The position numbers and the translations under genes are program-made. Below, in pieces: positions 8,297 to 15,476 of a stretch of DNA of 17,001 bases; positions within the stretch are counted from its first letter, which is position 1; every line of letters begins with the position of its first letter. Where the stretch lies: positions 1 through 17,001 of the forward strand of contig CAIXVA010000092.1 of the NCBI GenBank assembly GCA_903922745.1, given 5' to 3'. The stretch is from an uncultured Actinomycetes bacterium (GTDB lineage: Bacteria; Actinomycetota; Actinomycetes; Nanopelagicales; Nanopelagicaceae). The notes below the pieces were generated by a model. It had not been told where the DNA came from. It saw only the letters and a program-made list of their open reading frames with translations, and ran no database searches.

Positions 8297-10177
8297 GTGG
8301 CAGCTCCGAAGCTCTTTCGGTTAAAGGCTGAAGTTGCACCTGCATCTTCTGGGCCGAGAGCTTCGGTTTTACCGTTTGCACGTATACGCGTTGATACGGG
8401 CGTTTTTCATTTAGATCAGCTCTATGACTATCAGATTCCTGAAAAGCTCAGTGATGTGATTCAAATAGGTGTCCGCGTGCAATTGCCTTTTGGTAACCGC
8501 GAAACTGAGGGAATAGTGGTTGAGCGCGTCTCGACTCCTGAAAGAGCTGGCGAACTTAAGAGCATAACTAAAGTGTTATCTGCTGTTCCTATTGCAACAT
8601 CGCAGAGTTTGCGCCTAATCGACACCGTTTCAGATCATTTCGGCTGTAATCCCTGGGATGTAATCCGATCTGCGATTCCACCAAGAGTTGCATCGGTTGA
8701 TAAGAACTTTAATGTGAACGAATTGCCTCGATTGAAAATAGGCAAGTTTTTCGCCGAGTTCCAGACTCTCGCACCATATATCGAGGCACATGATCAAATT
8801 ACGAAACTGGTAGTTAACAACTACTCTGCGGGGTCAGTATTAGTCATCGCGCCAGATGAAAAAGACGTGAATCGAATCATCGATGCTTTGAACTCGAGCG
8901 GATTACAAATTTTGAAGTTAACGGCTGCAATGCCACGTGAAGAGAGATATCGCAACTACTTACAAGCAATGCACAGCGACAAAGCCATCGTGGTTGGAAC
9001 ACGCAGCGCAATATTCGCGCCAATAAATAACTTGAGTACAATTATTATTCACAAGGAATCATCGATTGACCATTACGAGATCCGGTCCCCAGGGTGGAAT
9101 ACTCGAACTGTTGGGCTTATACGAGCAAAGAGCGAATCCTTAAAGCTTGTTCTTACGGGCTTTTCCCCCTCTATCGAAGTTTCTCAATTGATAGATCAGC
9201 GTGAAATCAAGTATCTGAATTCAAAAGAGACAGTTAATGTGAAAGCTTTTACGCCGGCTGATGGCTCATTGTTGCCTGGGCGTATTTTTTCAGAGATTAA
9301 GAAGGCTTTAGAACTCGGTCCGGTGCTTTTTATTGCTCCACGTAAAGGATATGGCAACGCACTTCTATGTTCACATTGTAGAAATGTTGCTTTGTGTGAT
9401 TGCGGCGGACGATTATCAGTCGCAGCAAAATTGAAGGCGCCATCGTGTGTACATTGCGGAAAGGTGTTCCAAGGATGGAAGTGTTCTTTCTGTAATCGGG
9501 ATAAGCAGTATTTAGCAGGTCGTGGAATCGAGCGCGCCGCCGAGGAAATCTCGCGCGCATTCCCTAAGTTTCCGGTCGTTATTTCAGCAGGTGATGTGAT
9601 TAAGGATCGAATTGACCATAAATCTGCGTTAGTTCTGGCGACATCTGGCGCCCAACCACAAGTGGAAGGTGGTTACGCGGCGGTTGTTATTTTGGATGGG
9701 ATGCGATTCTTCGCACACACAGACTTACGTACGCAAGAGCGCGCTCGGGAACTCTTCTTTGAAACTTCGTCGATGATTTCTCCCAAAGGAGCCGTACTTC
9801 TGGTGATCGATGATTCCCACCCAATAGTGTCTGCGATTGCCAGATGGAATGTTGCCCCCTTGCTAAAAAGAGAGCTCAGCGAGCGAGCTGAGCTGCACTT
9901 GCCACCATTGGTATTTTCAACCGTCCTAGTTATGGATCAATCGATCGGCATTCAGATTGCAAATGGTTTAAAAAAAGCTGTGGCTGATGGGCGAATACCT
10001 CAATCCTGCACTATCTATGGACCGACCGAGATATCAAAGGGGCAGGTAAAGATTGTCCTGCACGCCGACTATAAGGATGCGAACGCCTTGACAGATGTTG
10101 TTCATGAACTTCAACGGCGAAGAAGCATCGCAAAGAAGGAACTTTTCACGCTTAGAGTTGAACCTTATTCGCTGTAA
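8297..10177 (+). CDS. priA: PriA-like primosomal protein N' lacking helicase motifs
   Basis: A 626-aa PriA homologue. PriA recognises stalled forks and loads the replicative helicase. The N-terminal 3'-DNA-binding domain is recognisable (RIRVDTGVFHLDQLYDYQIP, then GVRVQLPFGNRETEGIVV). The zinc-binding insert has eight Cys at 358, 361, 367, 369, 384, 387, 396 and 399, the second pair being CDC rather than CxxC. The helicase engine is degenerate: no Walker A GxGKT occurs where expected (about residues 165-185), and the DEXH position reads HKES. Loss of ATPase motifs is known for mycobacterial PriA and appears general in Actinobacteria, so this is probably a structural loader, not a pseudogene; the ORF is intact. 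GTG start 3 bases after the metK stop, without a clear ribosome binding site. The exact start within the first 25 residues is uncertain. Confidence 0.9.
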   Translation: MAAPKLFRLKAEVAPASSGPRASVLPFARIRVDTGVFHLDQLYDYQIPEKLSDVIQIGVRVQLPFGNRETEGIVVERVSTPERAGELKSITKVLSAVPIATSQSLRLIDTVSDHFGCNPWDVIRSAIPPRVASVDKNFNVNELPRLKIGKFFAEFQTLAPYIEAHDQITKLVVNNYSAGSVLVIAPDEKDVNRIIDALNSSGLQILKLTAAMPREERYRNYLQAMHSDKAIVVGTRSAIFAPINNLSTIIIHKESSIDHYEIRSPGWNTRTVGLIRAKSESLKLVLTGFSPSIEVSQLIDQREIKYLNSKETVNVKAFTPADGSLLPGRIFSEIKKALELGPVLFIAPRKGYGNALLCSHCRNVALCDCGGRLSVAAKLKAPSCVHCGKVFQGWKCSFCNRDKQYLAGRGIERAAEEISRAFPKFPVVISAGDVIKDRIDHKSALVLATSGAQPQVEGGYAAVVILDGMRFFAHTDLRTQERARELFFETSSMISPKGAVLLVIDDSHPIVSAIARWNVAPLLKRELSERAELHLPPLVFSTVLVMDQSIGIQIANGLKKAVADGRIPQSCTIYGPTEISKGQVKIVLHADYKDANALTDVVHELQRRRSIAKKELFTLRVEPYSL

Positions 10178-10185
10178 TCAATTGG

Positions 10186-10191
10186 TAGACT
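10186..10191 (+). promoter_or_regulatory. Candidate -10 element (TAGACT) for leaderless def transcript
   Basis: TAGACT ends 6 bases before the A of ATG 10198, the same geometry as at 4724, 13009 and 13698. It lies in the 20-base gap after priA. No Shine-Dalgarno sequence is present. I see no convincing -35 at 17 bases; TTGAAC at 10158-10163 is 22 bases away. It likely drives def, fmt and rsmB. Confidence 0.6.
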
Positions 10192-10197
10192 AACGCC

Positions 10198-10758
10198 ATG
10201 TCAATTCAGGAAATACGATTCTTTGGGGACCCGGTGCTAACTACTCCTGCCTCTTTGGTGGTTGATTTTGATAAGGAATTGCGTGTTTTGATTCAAGATT
10301 TAACGGACACAATGATCGATGCGCCCGGAGCAGGCTTAGCAGCTCCACAGATAGGTGTGTCATTGCGTGTGTTTGTGTGGGATGTTGACGAGCAACTTGG
10401 TCATCTAATCAATCCAGTTTTAACTCTTAGTGATGAAATGCAAGAAGGAGAGGAAGGGTGTCTATCCTTCCCAGAAATTCGCTATGAAACGCCTCGTGCA
10501 ATGAGAGCCGTTGCTAAGGGATTCAACATGTACGGTGAGCCAATCACCGTCGAAGGTTCTGAGTTTCTAGCCCGCGCATTACAACATGAAACAGACCATC
10601 TGAATGGCATTCTCTTTATCGACAAGATGTCTCCAGAGGATCGTAAGCTTGCAATGAAAGATATTCGTGAATCAGAATGGTTCAATCTCGCCTCGGAACA
10701 AGGTCGCCCTTTTCAAGTTAAGGATTCACCGCACACGATCCTCGGAAAGATTTCTTAG
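10198..10758 (+). CDS. def: Peptide deformylase
   Basis: A 186-aa metalloenzyme removing the formyl group from the N-terminal methionine of new proteins. All three signature motifs are intact: GAGLAAPQIG (44-53), EGCLS (86-90, metal ligand Cys88), and QHETDHLNG (from 129, ligands His130 and His134, catalytic Glu131). About 15 residues beyond the core form a C-terminal tail. It is the first gene of a def-fmt-rsmB unit, overlapping fmt by one base (TAGTG), so the enzymes that remove and add the formyl group are coupled. The start is supported by the -10 hexamer placed for a leaderless message and by homology beginning at IQEIRFFGDPVL. Confidence 0.97.
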   Translation: MSIQEIRFFGDPVLTTPASLVVDFDKELRVLIQDLTDTMIDAPGAGLAAPQIGVSLRVFVWDVDEQLGHLINPVLTLSDEMQEGEEGCLSFPEIRYETPRAMRAVAKGFNMYGEPITVEGSEFLARALQHETDHLNGILFIDKMSPEDRKLAMKDIRESEWFNLASEQGRPFQVKDSPHTILGKIS

Positions 10759-11663
10759 TGCGTATCGGAGTAGCTGCTACTCCGGATGTGGCGATACCAA
10801 CACTGAATTGGTTACTGCAATCCGAGCACGAAGTTTCCCTTGTAATCACCCAGCCCGATCGACCAGCAGGTCGTGGTCGAACGTTGCAACACAGTGTTGT
10901 CGCAGAATGGGCGGAAAGTCACCAGATAACTGTTGTGAAGCCTGAAACTCCTCAGGATTTGGTGGGGAAGATTGAAGACTTAGATTTAGTGTTGACCATT
11001 GGTTATGGGGTTTTACTTCCAGAAAATATTTTGTCATTGCCTAAAAATGGTTTTCTAAATCTGCATTTTTCATTACTTCCTTCCTATAGAGGCGCAGCAC
11101 CTGCTCAAAGAGCACTTCATAACGGGGAGACAGTTACGGGAGTTACCGTCTTTCAATTGGATAAAGGTATGGATACGGGACCCGTTTTTGCTCAAGAGTC
11201 ACTAAATATTGATCCTACGTGGAGAAGTTTTGAATTATTGCAGCGACTGGCAGATTTAGGTCCGGATGTCGTTAAACGTTCCTTTGAAATGATTGAAAGC
11301 GGTAAGAATTCGATTAAGCAGGTCGGTACACCGAGTAACGCACCGAAGATCAGTAAAACTGAAGCCAAGATCGATTTCAGCCAAGATTACATATCAATTG
11401 CAAATGCGATACGCGCCTTTACCTACGAACCTGGTGCATGGACATTATGGAAAGGAGAACCTTTCAAAATTTGTGCGACGAGAATGTCAGATCAAACAAT
11501 GGGCGCTCCTGGCACAATATCGGTGATTGATAAATCTGTCTTTGTTTCAACTGGTTCAGGTGCACTAGAGATTTTAAGAGTTATTCCTTCAGGAAAGAAG
11601 GAAATGGATGCTATCGAATGGGCACGCGGAGCACGTTTGAACGGTGGTGACTTTTTTGGTTGA
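10758..11663 (+). CDS. fmt: Methionyl-tRNA formyltransferase
   Basis: A 301-aa enzyme transferring formyl from 10-formyltetrahydrofolate to initiator Met-tRNA. The catalytic core NLHFSLLPSYRGAAPAQ gives Asn101 and His103, with Asp139 in KGMDTGPV, matching E. coli Asn108, His110 and Asp146. The tRNA-contact loop near residue 37 is QPDRPAGRGR. The C-terminal OB-like domain (from about 205) contains the typical IRAFTYEPGAWT. The start is GTG overlapping the def stop by one base; MRIGVAATPDVAIPTL is a normal Fmt start. The 3' end overlaps the likely start of rsmB. It is a family-length protein with nothing missing. Confidence 0.97.
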   Translation: MRIGVAATPDVAIPTLNWLLQSEHEVSLVITQPDRPAGRGRTLQHSVVAEWAESHQITVVKPETPQDLVGKIEDLDLVLTIGYGVLLPENILSLPKNGFLNLHFSLLPSYRGAAPAQRALHNGETVTGVTVFQLDKGMDTGPVFAQESLNIDPTWRSFELLQRLADLGPDVVKRSFEMIESGKNSIKQVGTPSNAPKISKTEAKIDFSQDYISIANAIRAFTYEPGAWTLWKGEPFKICATRMSDQTMGAPGTISVIDKSVFVSTGSGALEILRVIPSGKKEMDAIEWARGARLNGGDFFG

Positions 11664-13011
11664 AGCTCGGCGCAACACATTCAAGTCGCCTAAACCTGAT
11701 GCGGCTCGACTTTTAGCATTCGATTTATTGACAGAGGTTAACCGTAACGAAGGCTATTCCAACTTACTTTTGCCTCAAGCATTAAATGCAAGCAAATTGG
11801 AGGATCGCGATCGCGCTCTTGTAACAGAACTCTTATACGGAACAATTCGTATGCAAGGCAAACACGACTGGATTCTGTCGCAAATTAGCGATCGTCCTTG
11901 GTCTGAGGTAGATCCCGGGATTGTTGATATCTGCCGACTTGGTGTCCACCAAATTCATGAGATGCGTATTCCGGATCACGCTGCGGTAGCCGCGACAGTC
12001 GAAGTTGCTCGGAAACGAATCGGTGAGTCAAAAGCAAGTTTTGTTAATGCCCTTTTACGAAGCGTAACTCGTAAGAGCATCGACGATTGGTTTGCACCGT
12101 TAGAGGCAATCCTTGATCCGGTAGAACGTTTTTCTATTCAATATTCGCATCCAGAATGGATAGTTTCTGCGTATTACGATCTCCTGAAAGACTGGGATGA
12201 AGTTGAGTCAGCTTTAAAAATTAATAATGACGCTGCAACACCTACCCTTGTATCTTGGCCGGGTTTCTCCACGCAACAAGACTTAATTGATATTGGGGGA
12301 GAACCAACTGATTTCTCTCCGTATGGCGTTCATTGGAAAGGTAATCCCGGTTCACTCGATTTGATCAAGGCGCGAAAGATAGGTGTGCAGGACGAGGGAT
12401 CACAACTTGTTGCCGAAGTTTTTGCAAAAGCAGCCGACGGTTCAAGTTGGTTGGATCTGTGTGCAGGCCCTGGTGGCAAAGCCGCTCTTCTTTCAAGCAT
12501 CGCTCGGCAACGAGATATTCGTTTTACTGCCAATGAGATCTCAGCAGCCCGAGCGGTTTTAGTGAGCCAAGTAGTTCATGGTGATCGTGTTCTTGTCTCA
12601 GACGGGCGAACTATTGGTGCATCCTCCGAAAAGTTTGATGCGATTCTTATCGATGCGCCATGTACCGGATTAGGTGCACTGCGTCGTCGACCAGAAGTGC
12701 GATGGCGTCGCACACTGCAGGATCTGCGTGCATTGACTCAATTGCAACGCGAACTAGTTGATTCGGCTATTCAAGCTCTCAAGCCAGGGGGAGTTTTAGG
12801 GTATGCAACGTGTTCTCCGCATCTTGCTGAGACAAGTATTCAGATAGCTGATATCAAGAAGAAGCATTCAGAACTGCATCAAATCGATGTCGAGCAATTT
12901 CTGCCTCCGGCGTTGCATGGAGCTACACGCGATGGCGCAATGTCCTTATGGACTCATAAACACGGCACGGATGCGATGTATCTTGCGCTATTCAGGAAAG
13001 AGATTGGTTAA
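11644..13011 (+). CDS. rsmB: 16S rRNA m5C methyltransferase RsmB (Sun/Fmu family)
   Basis: A 455-aa SAM-dependent enzyme of the family that methylates C967 of 16S rRNA in E. coli. The N-terminal NusB-like RNA-binding domain spans about 15-140 (ARLLAFDLLTEVNRNEGYSNLLLP, DRALVTELLYGTIR). The Rossmann methyltransferase has motif I CAGPGGK (273-279), motif IV DAPCTGLGALRRRPE with Cys340, and motif VI ATCSPHLAET with the nucleophile candidate Cys390. The start is ambiguous: GTG 11644, GTG 11647 or TTG 11656, all overlapping the end of fmt; GGTGGT at 11643-11648 could serve as a binding site for TTG 11656. The stop TAA forms the first half of the rpe -10 hexamer. The fmt-rsmB-rpe order is conserved in Actinobacteria. 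Confidence 0.95.
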   Translation: MVTFLVEARRNTFKSPKPDAARLLAFDLLTEVNRNEGYSNLLLPQALNASKLEDRDRALVTELLYGTIRMQGKHDWILSQISDRPWSEVDPGIVDICRLGVHQIHEMRIPDHAAVAATVEVARKRIGESKASFVNALLRSVTRKSIDDWFAPLEAILDPVERFSIQYSHPEWIVSAYYDLLKDWDEVESALKINNDAATPTLVSWPGFSTQQDLIDIGGEPTDFSPYGVHWKGNPGSLDLIKARKIGVQDEGSQLVAEVFAKAADGSSWLDLCAGPGGKAALLSSIARQRDIRFTANEISAARAVLVSQVVHGDRVLVSDGRTIGASSEKFDAILIDAPCTGLGALRRRPEVRWRRTLQDLRALTQLQRELVDSAIQALKPGGVLGYATCSPHLAETSIQIADIKKKHSELHQIDVEQFLPPALHGATRDGAMSLWTHKHGTDAMYLALFRKEIG

Positions 13012-13014
13012 GAT
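13009..13014 (+). promoter_or_regulatory. Candidate -10 element (TAAGAT) for leaderless rpe transcript
   Basis: TAAGAT ends exactly 6 bases before ATG 13021 and its first three bases are the rsmB stop codon. No Shine-Dalgarno sequence lies between them. The spacing is identical to that at 4724, 10186 and 13698. No good -35 is seen. Confidence 0.55.
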
Positions 13015-13020
13015 TTAGGC

Positions 13021-13689
13021 ATGAGTCGCGAAATTCGAATTACGCCCAGCATTTTGAATGCGGATTTTTCGCAACTTGATCAAGAAATCAAACGAATTGC
13101 AGATGTATCTGACTTGTTACACCTAGATGTTATGGATGATGTTTTCGTTCCTAACTTCACCTTCGATTTCGAAGCAGCATCAAAAATCATCAAATCCTCC
13201 GTATTAGCCGTAGATGCGCATCTGATGGTCGCTAATGTGGATGAGATTGCTATTCAATATGCCGAAATTGGTTGCGCATCGGTGACCATCCATGCTGAAG
13301 CCACTCGAAACATCCCACAAACGTTGAGAAATATTCGTAAGGCAGGAGCTCGATCTAGTTTAGGAATCAAACCAAATACCGATGTTTCTGAGTATCAGTC
13401 GGTAATTGATGATGTGGACATGTTCCTGATCATGACTGTTGAGCCAGGTTTTGGTGGTCAAAGTTTCATGGAGAACATGATGGACAAGGTTCGTCGCACC
13501 CGAGCGATGATTGGAGATCGACCCATTTGGTTACAGGTTGACGGTGGAATCTCCATGAAGACGATTGATATGGCGTTAGATGCTGGCGCAGACACATTTG
13601 TAGTAGGAAGTGCGGTCTTCAACGCTCCTGATCCAGCATCTATGGTCGTTTCACTTCGTGAATATGCAACTGCACACGCGGACAAGTAA
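13021..13689 (+). CDS. rpe: Ribulose-phosphate 3-epimerase
   Basis: A 222-aa TIM-barrel metalloenzyme interconverting ribulose 5-phosphate and xylulose 5-phosphate in the pentose phosphate pathway. Metal ligands are present: His34 and Asp36 (LLHLDVMD), His67 (DAHLMV) and Asp174 (WLQVDGGIS), where Asp36 and Asp174 are also the acid/base pair. The phosphate loops EPGFGGQSFM and VVGSAVF are intact. One oddity: the normally invariant Gly in MDGxFVPN is Asp40 (MDDVFVPN). The start is set by the upstream -10 hexamer and homology (ITPSILNADFSQL). It lies between rsmB and hisE; the ribD-type gene that follows rpe in Mycobacterium is absent. Confidence 0.97.
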   Translation: MSREIRITPSILNADFSQLDQEIKRIADVSDLLHLDVMDDVFVPNFTFDFEAASKIIKSSVLAVDAHLMVANVDEIAIQYAEIGCASVTIHAEATRNIPQTLRNIRKAGARSSLGIKPNTDVSEYQSVIDDVDMFLIMTVEPGFGGQSFMENMMDKVRRTRAMIGDRPIWLQVDGGISMKTIDMALDAGADTFVVGSAVFNAPDPASMVVSLREYATAHADK

Positions 13690-13697
13690 CTCTCTAG

Positions 13698-13703
13698 TAA
13701 ACT
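13698..13703 (+). promoter_or_regulatory. Candidate -10 element (TAAACT) for leaderless hisE-hisG transcript
   Basis: TAAACT ends 6 bases before the A of ATG 13710, in the 20-base gap after rpe. No Shine-Dalgarno sequence precedes hisE. This is the fourth instance of the same exact arrangement in the window and would drive hisE and hisG. Confidence 0.6.
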
Positions 13704-13709
13704 CACACT

Positions 13710-13973
13710 ATGAAAACCTTTGAATCTTTATGGGCAGAACTGAGCGAAAAAGCTGTATCTCGCCCAGCAGGTTCGGGCACCGTTGAAGCACTGGATGCTG
13801 GCGTCCACGCGATTGGCAAGAAGATTCTTGAGGAGGCTGGCGAAGTCTGGCTTGCAGCAGAACACGAATCTGACGAGGCATTGGCAGAAGAAATTAGTCA
13901 ACTGATCTATCACCTGCAAACATTGATGCTTTCGCGTGGCCTATCAATCAACGATGTTTACAAGTTTCTTTAG
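13710..13973 (+). CDS. hisE: Phosphoribosyl-ATP pyrophosphatase
   Basis: An 87-aa all-alpha MazG-like enzyme hydrolysing phosphoribosyl-ATP to phosphoribosyl-AMP, step two of histidine synthesis. The metal-binding helix pattern is visible: [18 protein letters not shown] followed by [15 protein letters not shown], with the acidic EExxE and ExxQ/D positions of the family, and a C-terminal [14 protein letters not shown] end. Length (about 87-95 aa) is normal for free-standing actinobacterial HisE, which is not fused to HisI as in E. coli. Its stop codon TAG runs into the hisG ribosome binding site, so hisE and hisG are cotranscribed. Confidence 0.96.
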   Translation: MKTFESLWAELSEKAVSRPAGSGTVEALDAGVHAIGKKILEEAGEVWLAAEHESDEALAEEISQLIYHLQTLMLSRGLSINDVYKFL

Positions 13974-13976
13974 GAG
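13972..13976 (+). promoter_or_regulatory. Strong Shine-Dalgarno (AGGAG) for hisG, overlapping hisE stop
   Basis: AGGAG begins inside the hisE TAG and lies 6 bases before the hisG ATG at 13983. It is the best ribosome binding site in the window, contrasting with the Shine-Dalgarno-less first genes of each unit, as expected if internal operon genes need one while leaderless genes do not. Confidence 0.8.
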
Positions 13977-13982
13977 AAATCG

Positions 13983-14828
13983 ATGTTGCGAATAGCCGTA
14001 CCCAATAAAGGATCTTTGGCAGAAAGCTCGATTCAGATTTTAAAAGAGGCTGGATATCGCCAACGCACAGATAGTCGAGATCTTGTGTTAATAGATAACG
14101 ACAGTAACGTCGAGTTCTATTACCTGCGTCCTCGCGACATTGCAGTCTACGTAGGGTCGGGCGAATTAGAAGCAGGTATCACCGGTCGTGATCTACTAAT
14201 AGATTCTGCAGCAGAAGCCGATGAGATTTTGTCCCTTGATTTTGGTGGTTCAACTTTTCGTTTCGCAGCACCTGTAGATAAAAACTGGTCTGTGCAAGAC
14301 ATTGCGGGAAAACGAGTCGCAACTGCATACCCTGGTTTAGTTGAACACAGCCTTGCAGCTCTTGGTATTAAAGCCCAGATCGTTCGACTAGACGGCGCAG
14401 TTGAAAGCAGCGTTCGCTTGGGTGTGGCCGATGTAATAGCTGACGTCGTCAGTACGGGAAATACATTGCGACAGGCTGGCTTGAAAATATTTGGAGAACC
14501 AATTTTAACTAGCGAAGCGATTGTCATCACTCGTAGAAATACTGCTGTGCCCGCCGATTTGGAAATTCTTATCCGTCGCCTACAAGGCGTTGTTACCGCA
14601 CGACGGTATGTATTGCTCGATTACGACATTCCAAAAGATTTGGTTGAAAAGGCCTGTTCGATCACACCTGGACTTGAATCACCGACGATATCTCCACTGC
14701 AAAAGCACGATTGGGTTGCAGTACGTGCGATGGTTTTGCGCAAAGAGACTAATCAAGTAATGGATGAACTATGGGCTCTAGGTGCGCGAGGCATATTAGT
14801 GACAGATATCCACGCTTGTCGTTTGTAG
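13983..14828 (+). CDS. hisG: ATP phosphoribosyltransferase, long form
   Basis: A 281-aa first enzyme of histidine synthesis, joining ATP and PRPP. The periplasmic-binding-protein-like catalytic domain begins LRIAVPNKGSLAESS and includes YLRPRDIAVYVGSGELEAGITGRD and the PRPP loop DVVSTGNT (154-161). The last 75 or so residues form the ACT-like allosteric domain (DWVAVRAMVLRKETNQVMDELWALGARGILVTDI), so this is the HisZ-independent long form, normally inhibited by histidine and typical of actinobacteria. The ATG has an AGGAG site 6 bases upstream. The stop TAG faces the serB stop across five T bases. Confidence 0.97.
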   Translation: MLRIAVPNKGSLAESSIQILKEAGYRQRTDSRDLVLIDNDSNVEFYYLRPRDIAVYVGSGELEAGITGRDLLIDSAAEADEILSLDFGGSTFRFAAPVDKNWSVQDIAGKRVATAYPGLVEHSLAALGIKAQIVRLDGAVESSVRLGVADVIADVVSTGNTLRQAGLKIFGEPILTSEAIVITRRNTAVPADLEILIRRLQGVVTARRYVLLDYDIPKDLVEKACSITPGLESPTISPLQKHDWVAVRAMVLRKETNQVMDELWALGARGILVTDIHACRL

Positions 14829-14838
14829 TTTTTCTACA
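14824..14838. terminator. Small inverted repeat between convergent hisG and serB stops
   Basis: TGTAG and CTACA form a 5-bp stem around a T5 loop (14829-14833). The stop codons of both genes (TAG on +, TAG on -) are part of the arms. The stem is short and no T-run follows, so termination is only suggested by its position between convergent genes. Confidence 0.3.
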
Positions 14839-15472
14839 CGCCAATTAATGCTTGAACTGACCGCAAGGATGGTTCGTTAATACTCAGATCCGCAGCTGCT
14901 GCAACAATCGGCTTAGCGTTGAAAGCGATACTTAATCCAGCTATAGCCATCATGTCTAAGTCATTGGCGCCATCACCTATGGCTACAGTGTTTTCGAGTG
15001 CAACATTGCTAGCCACAGCAAATTCACGCAAAGCGGAGGCCTTTGCTGCACGGTCTATCACTGCGCCAATAAGACCCCCAGTTAGAACACCGTCAACAAT
15101 TTCGAGCTTGTTAGCCTTGTAGTAAGTAATAGAAAGTGAATCAATCAACGGTTGAATGATGTCAATGAATCCGCCAGACACTAGGGCGACGCTATGACCC
15201 TTTGCATGAAGAACTGAAACTAAATCTTCAGCACCATCGGTCAGAGAAATTTCCAATTGAACTTGTTGAATGACTGACTCGGGTAGGCCCTTTAGAAGCG
15301 CTACTCTCGCGCGTAGGCTTTGCTCAAAATCTAATTCTCCACGCATGGCTGATGCAGTAATTATAGAAACTTGGTCTAGTACTCCAGCCTTGGCGGCCAA
15401 AAGTTCGATTGCCTCTTGTTGGATAAAGGTTGAATCAACATCTAACTGGACGAGCCGCTTCGTAAAAGCCAT
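14834..15472 (-). CDS. serB: Phosphoserine phosphatase, catalytic domain only
   Basis: A 212-aa HAD-family enzyme giving serine from phosphoserine, the last step of serine synthesis. The nucleophile motif is LDVDST with Asp11 and general acid Asp13; then AMRGELDFEQSLRARV, the SGGF motif with Ser99, Lys144, and GDGANDLDMM with Asp167 and Asp171. It matches the C-terminal half of mycobacterial SerB2 (same AMRGELDF.ESL and NELEIVDG-type blocks) but lacks the two N-terminal ACT domains that form the front of that protein. Those appear as the separate gene immediately upstream (15477-15998), 4 bases away. A TAG directly before ATG in this frame shows the split is not a simple frameshift. The end is convergent with hisG. 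Confidence 0.95.
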   Translation of the reverse strand: MAFTKRLVQLDVDSTFIQQEAIELLAAKAGVLDQVSIITASAMRGELDFEQSLRARVALLKGLPESVIQQVQLEISLTDGAEDLVSVLHAKGHSVALVSGGFIDIIQPLIDSLSITYYKANKLEIVDGVLTGGLIGAVIDRAAKASALREFAVASNVALENTVAIGDGANDLDMMAIAGLSIAFNAKPIVAAAADLSINEPSLRSVQALIGV

Positions 15473-15476
15473 CTAT

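Noticed and set aside
8297..10177. priA as a pseudogene because its helicase motifs are gone
   Set aside because: The frame is intact at near-family length with zinc cysteines and DNA-binding domain kept, and loss of helicase motifs is known in actinobacterial PriA.
14147..14530. 127-aa antisense open frame within hisG, and similar long antisense frames inside carB, pyrD, coaBC and metK
   Set aside because: They lie fully opposite well-supported genes, show no recognisable motifs and have no start signals; they are by-products of codon bias in the sense genes.
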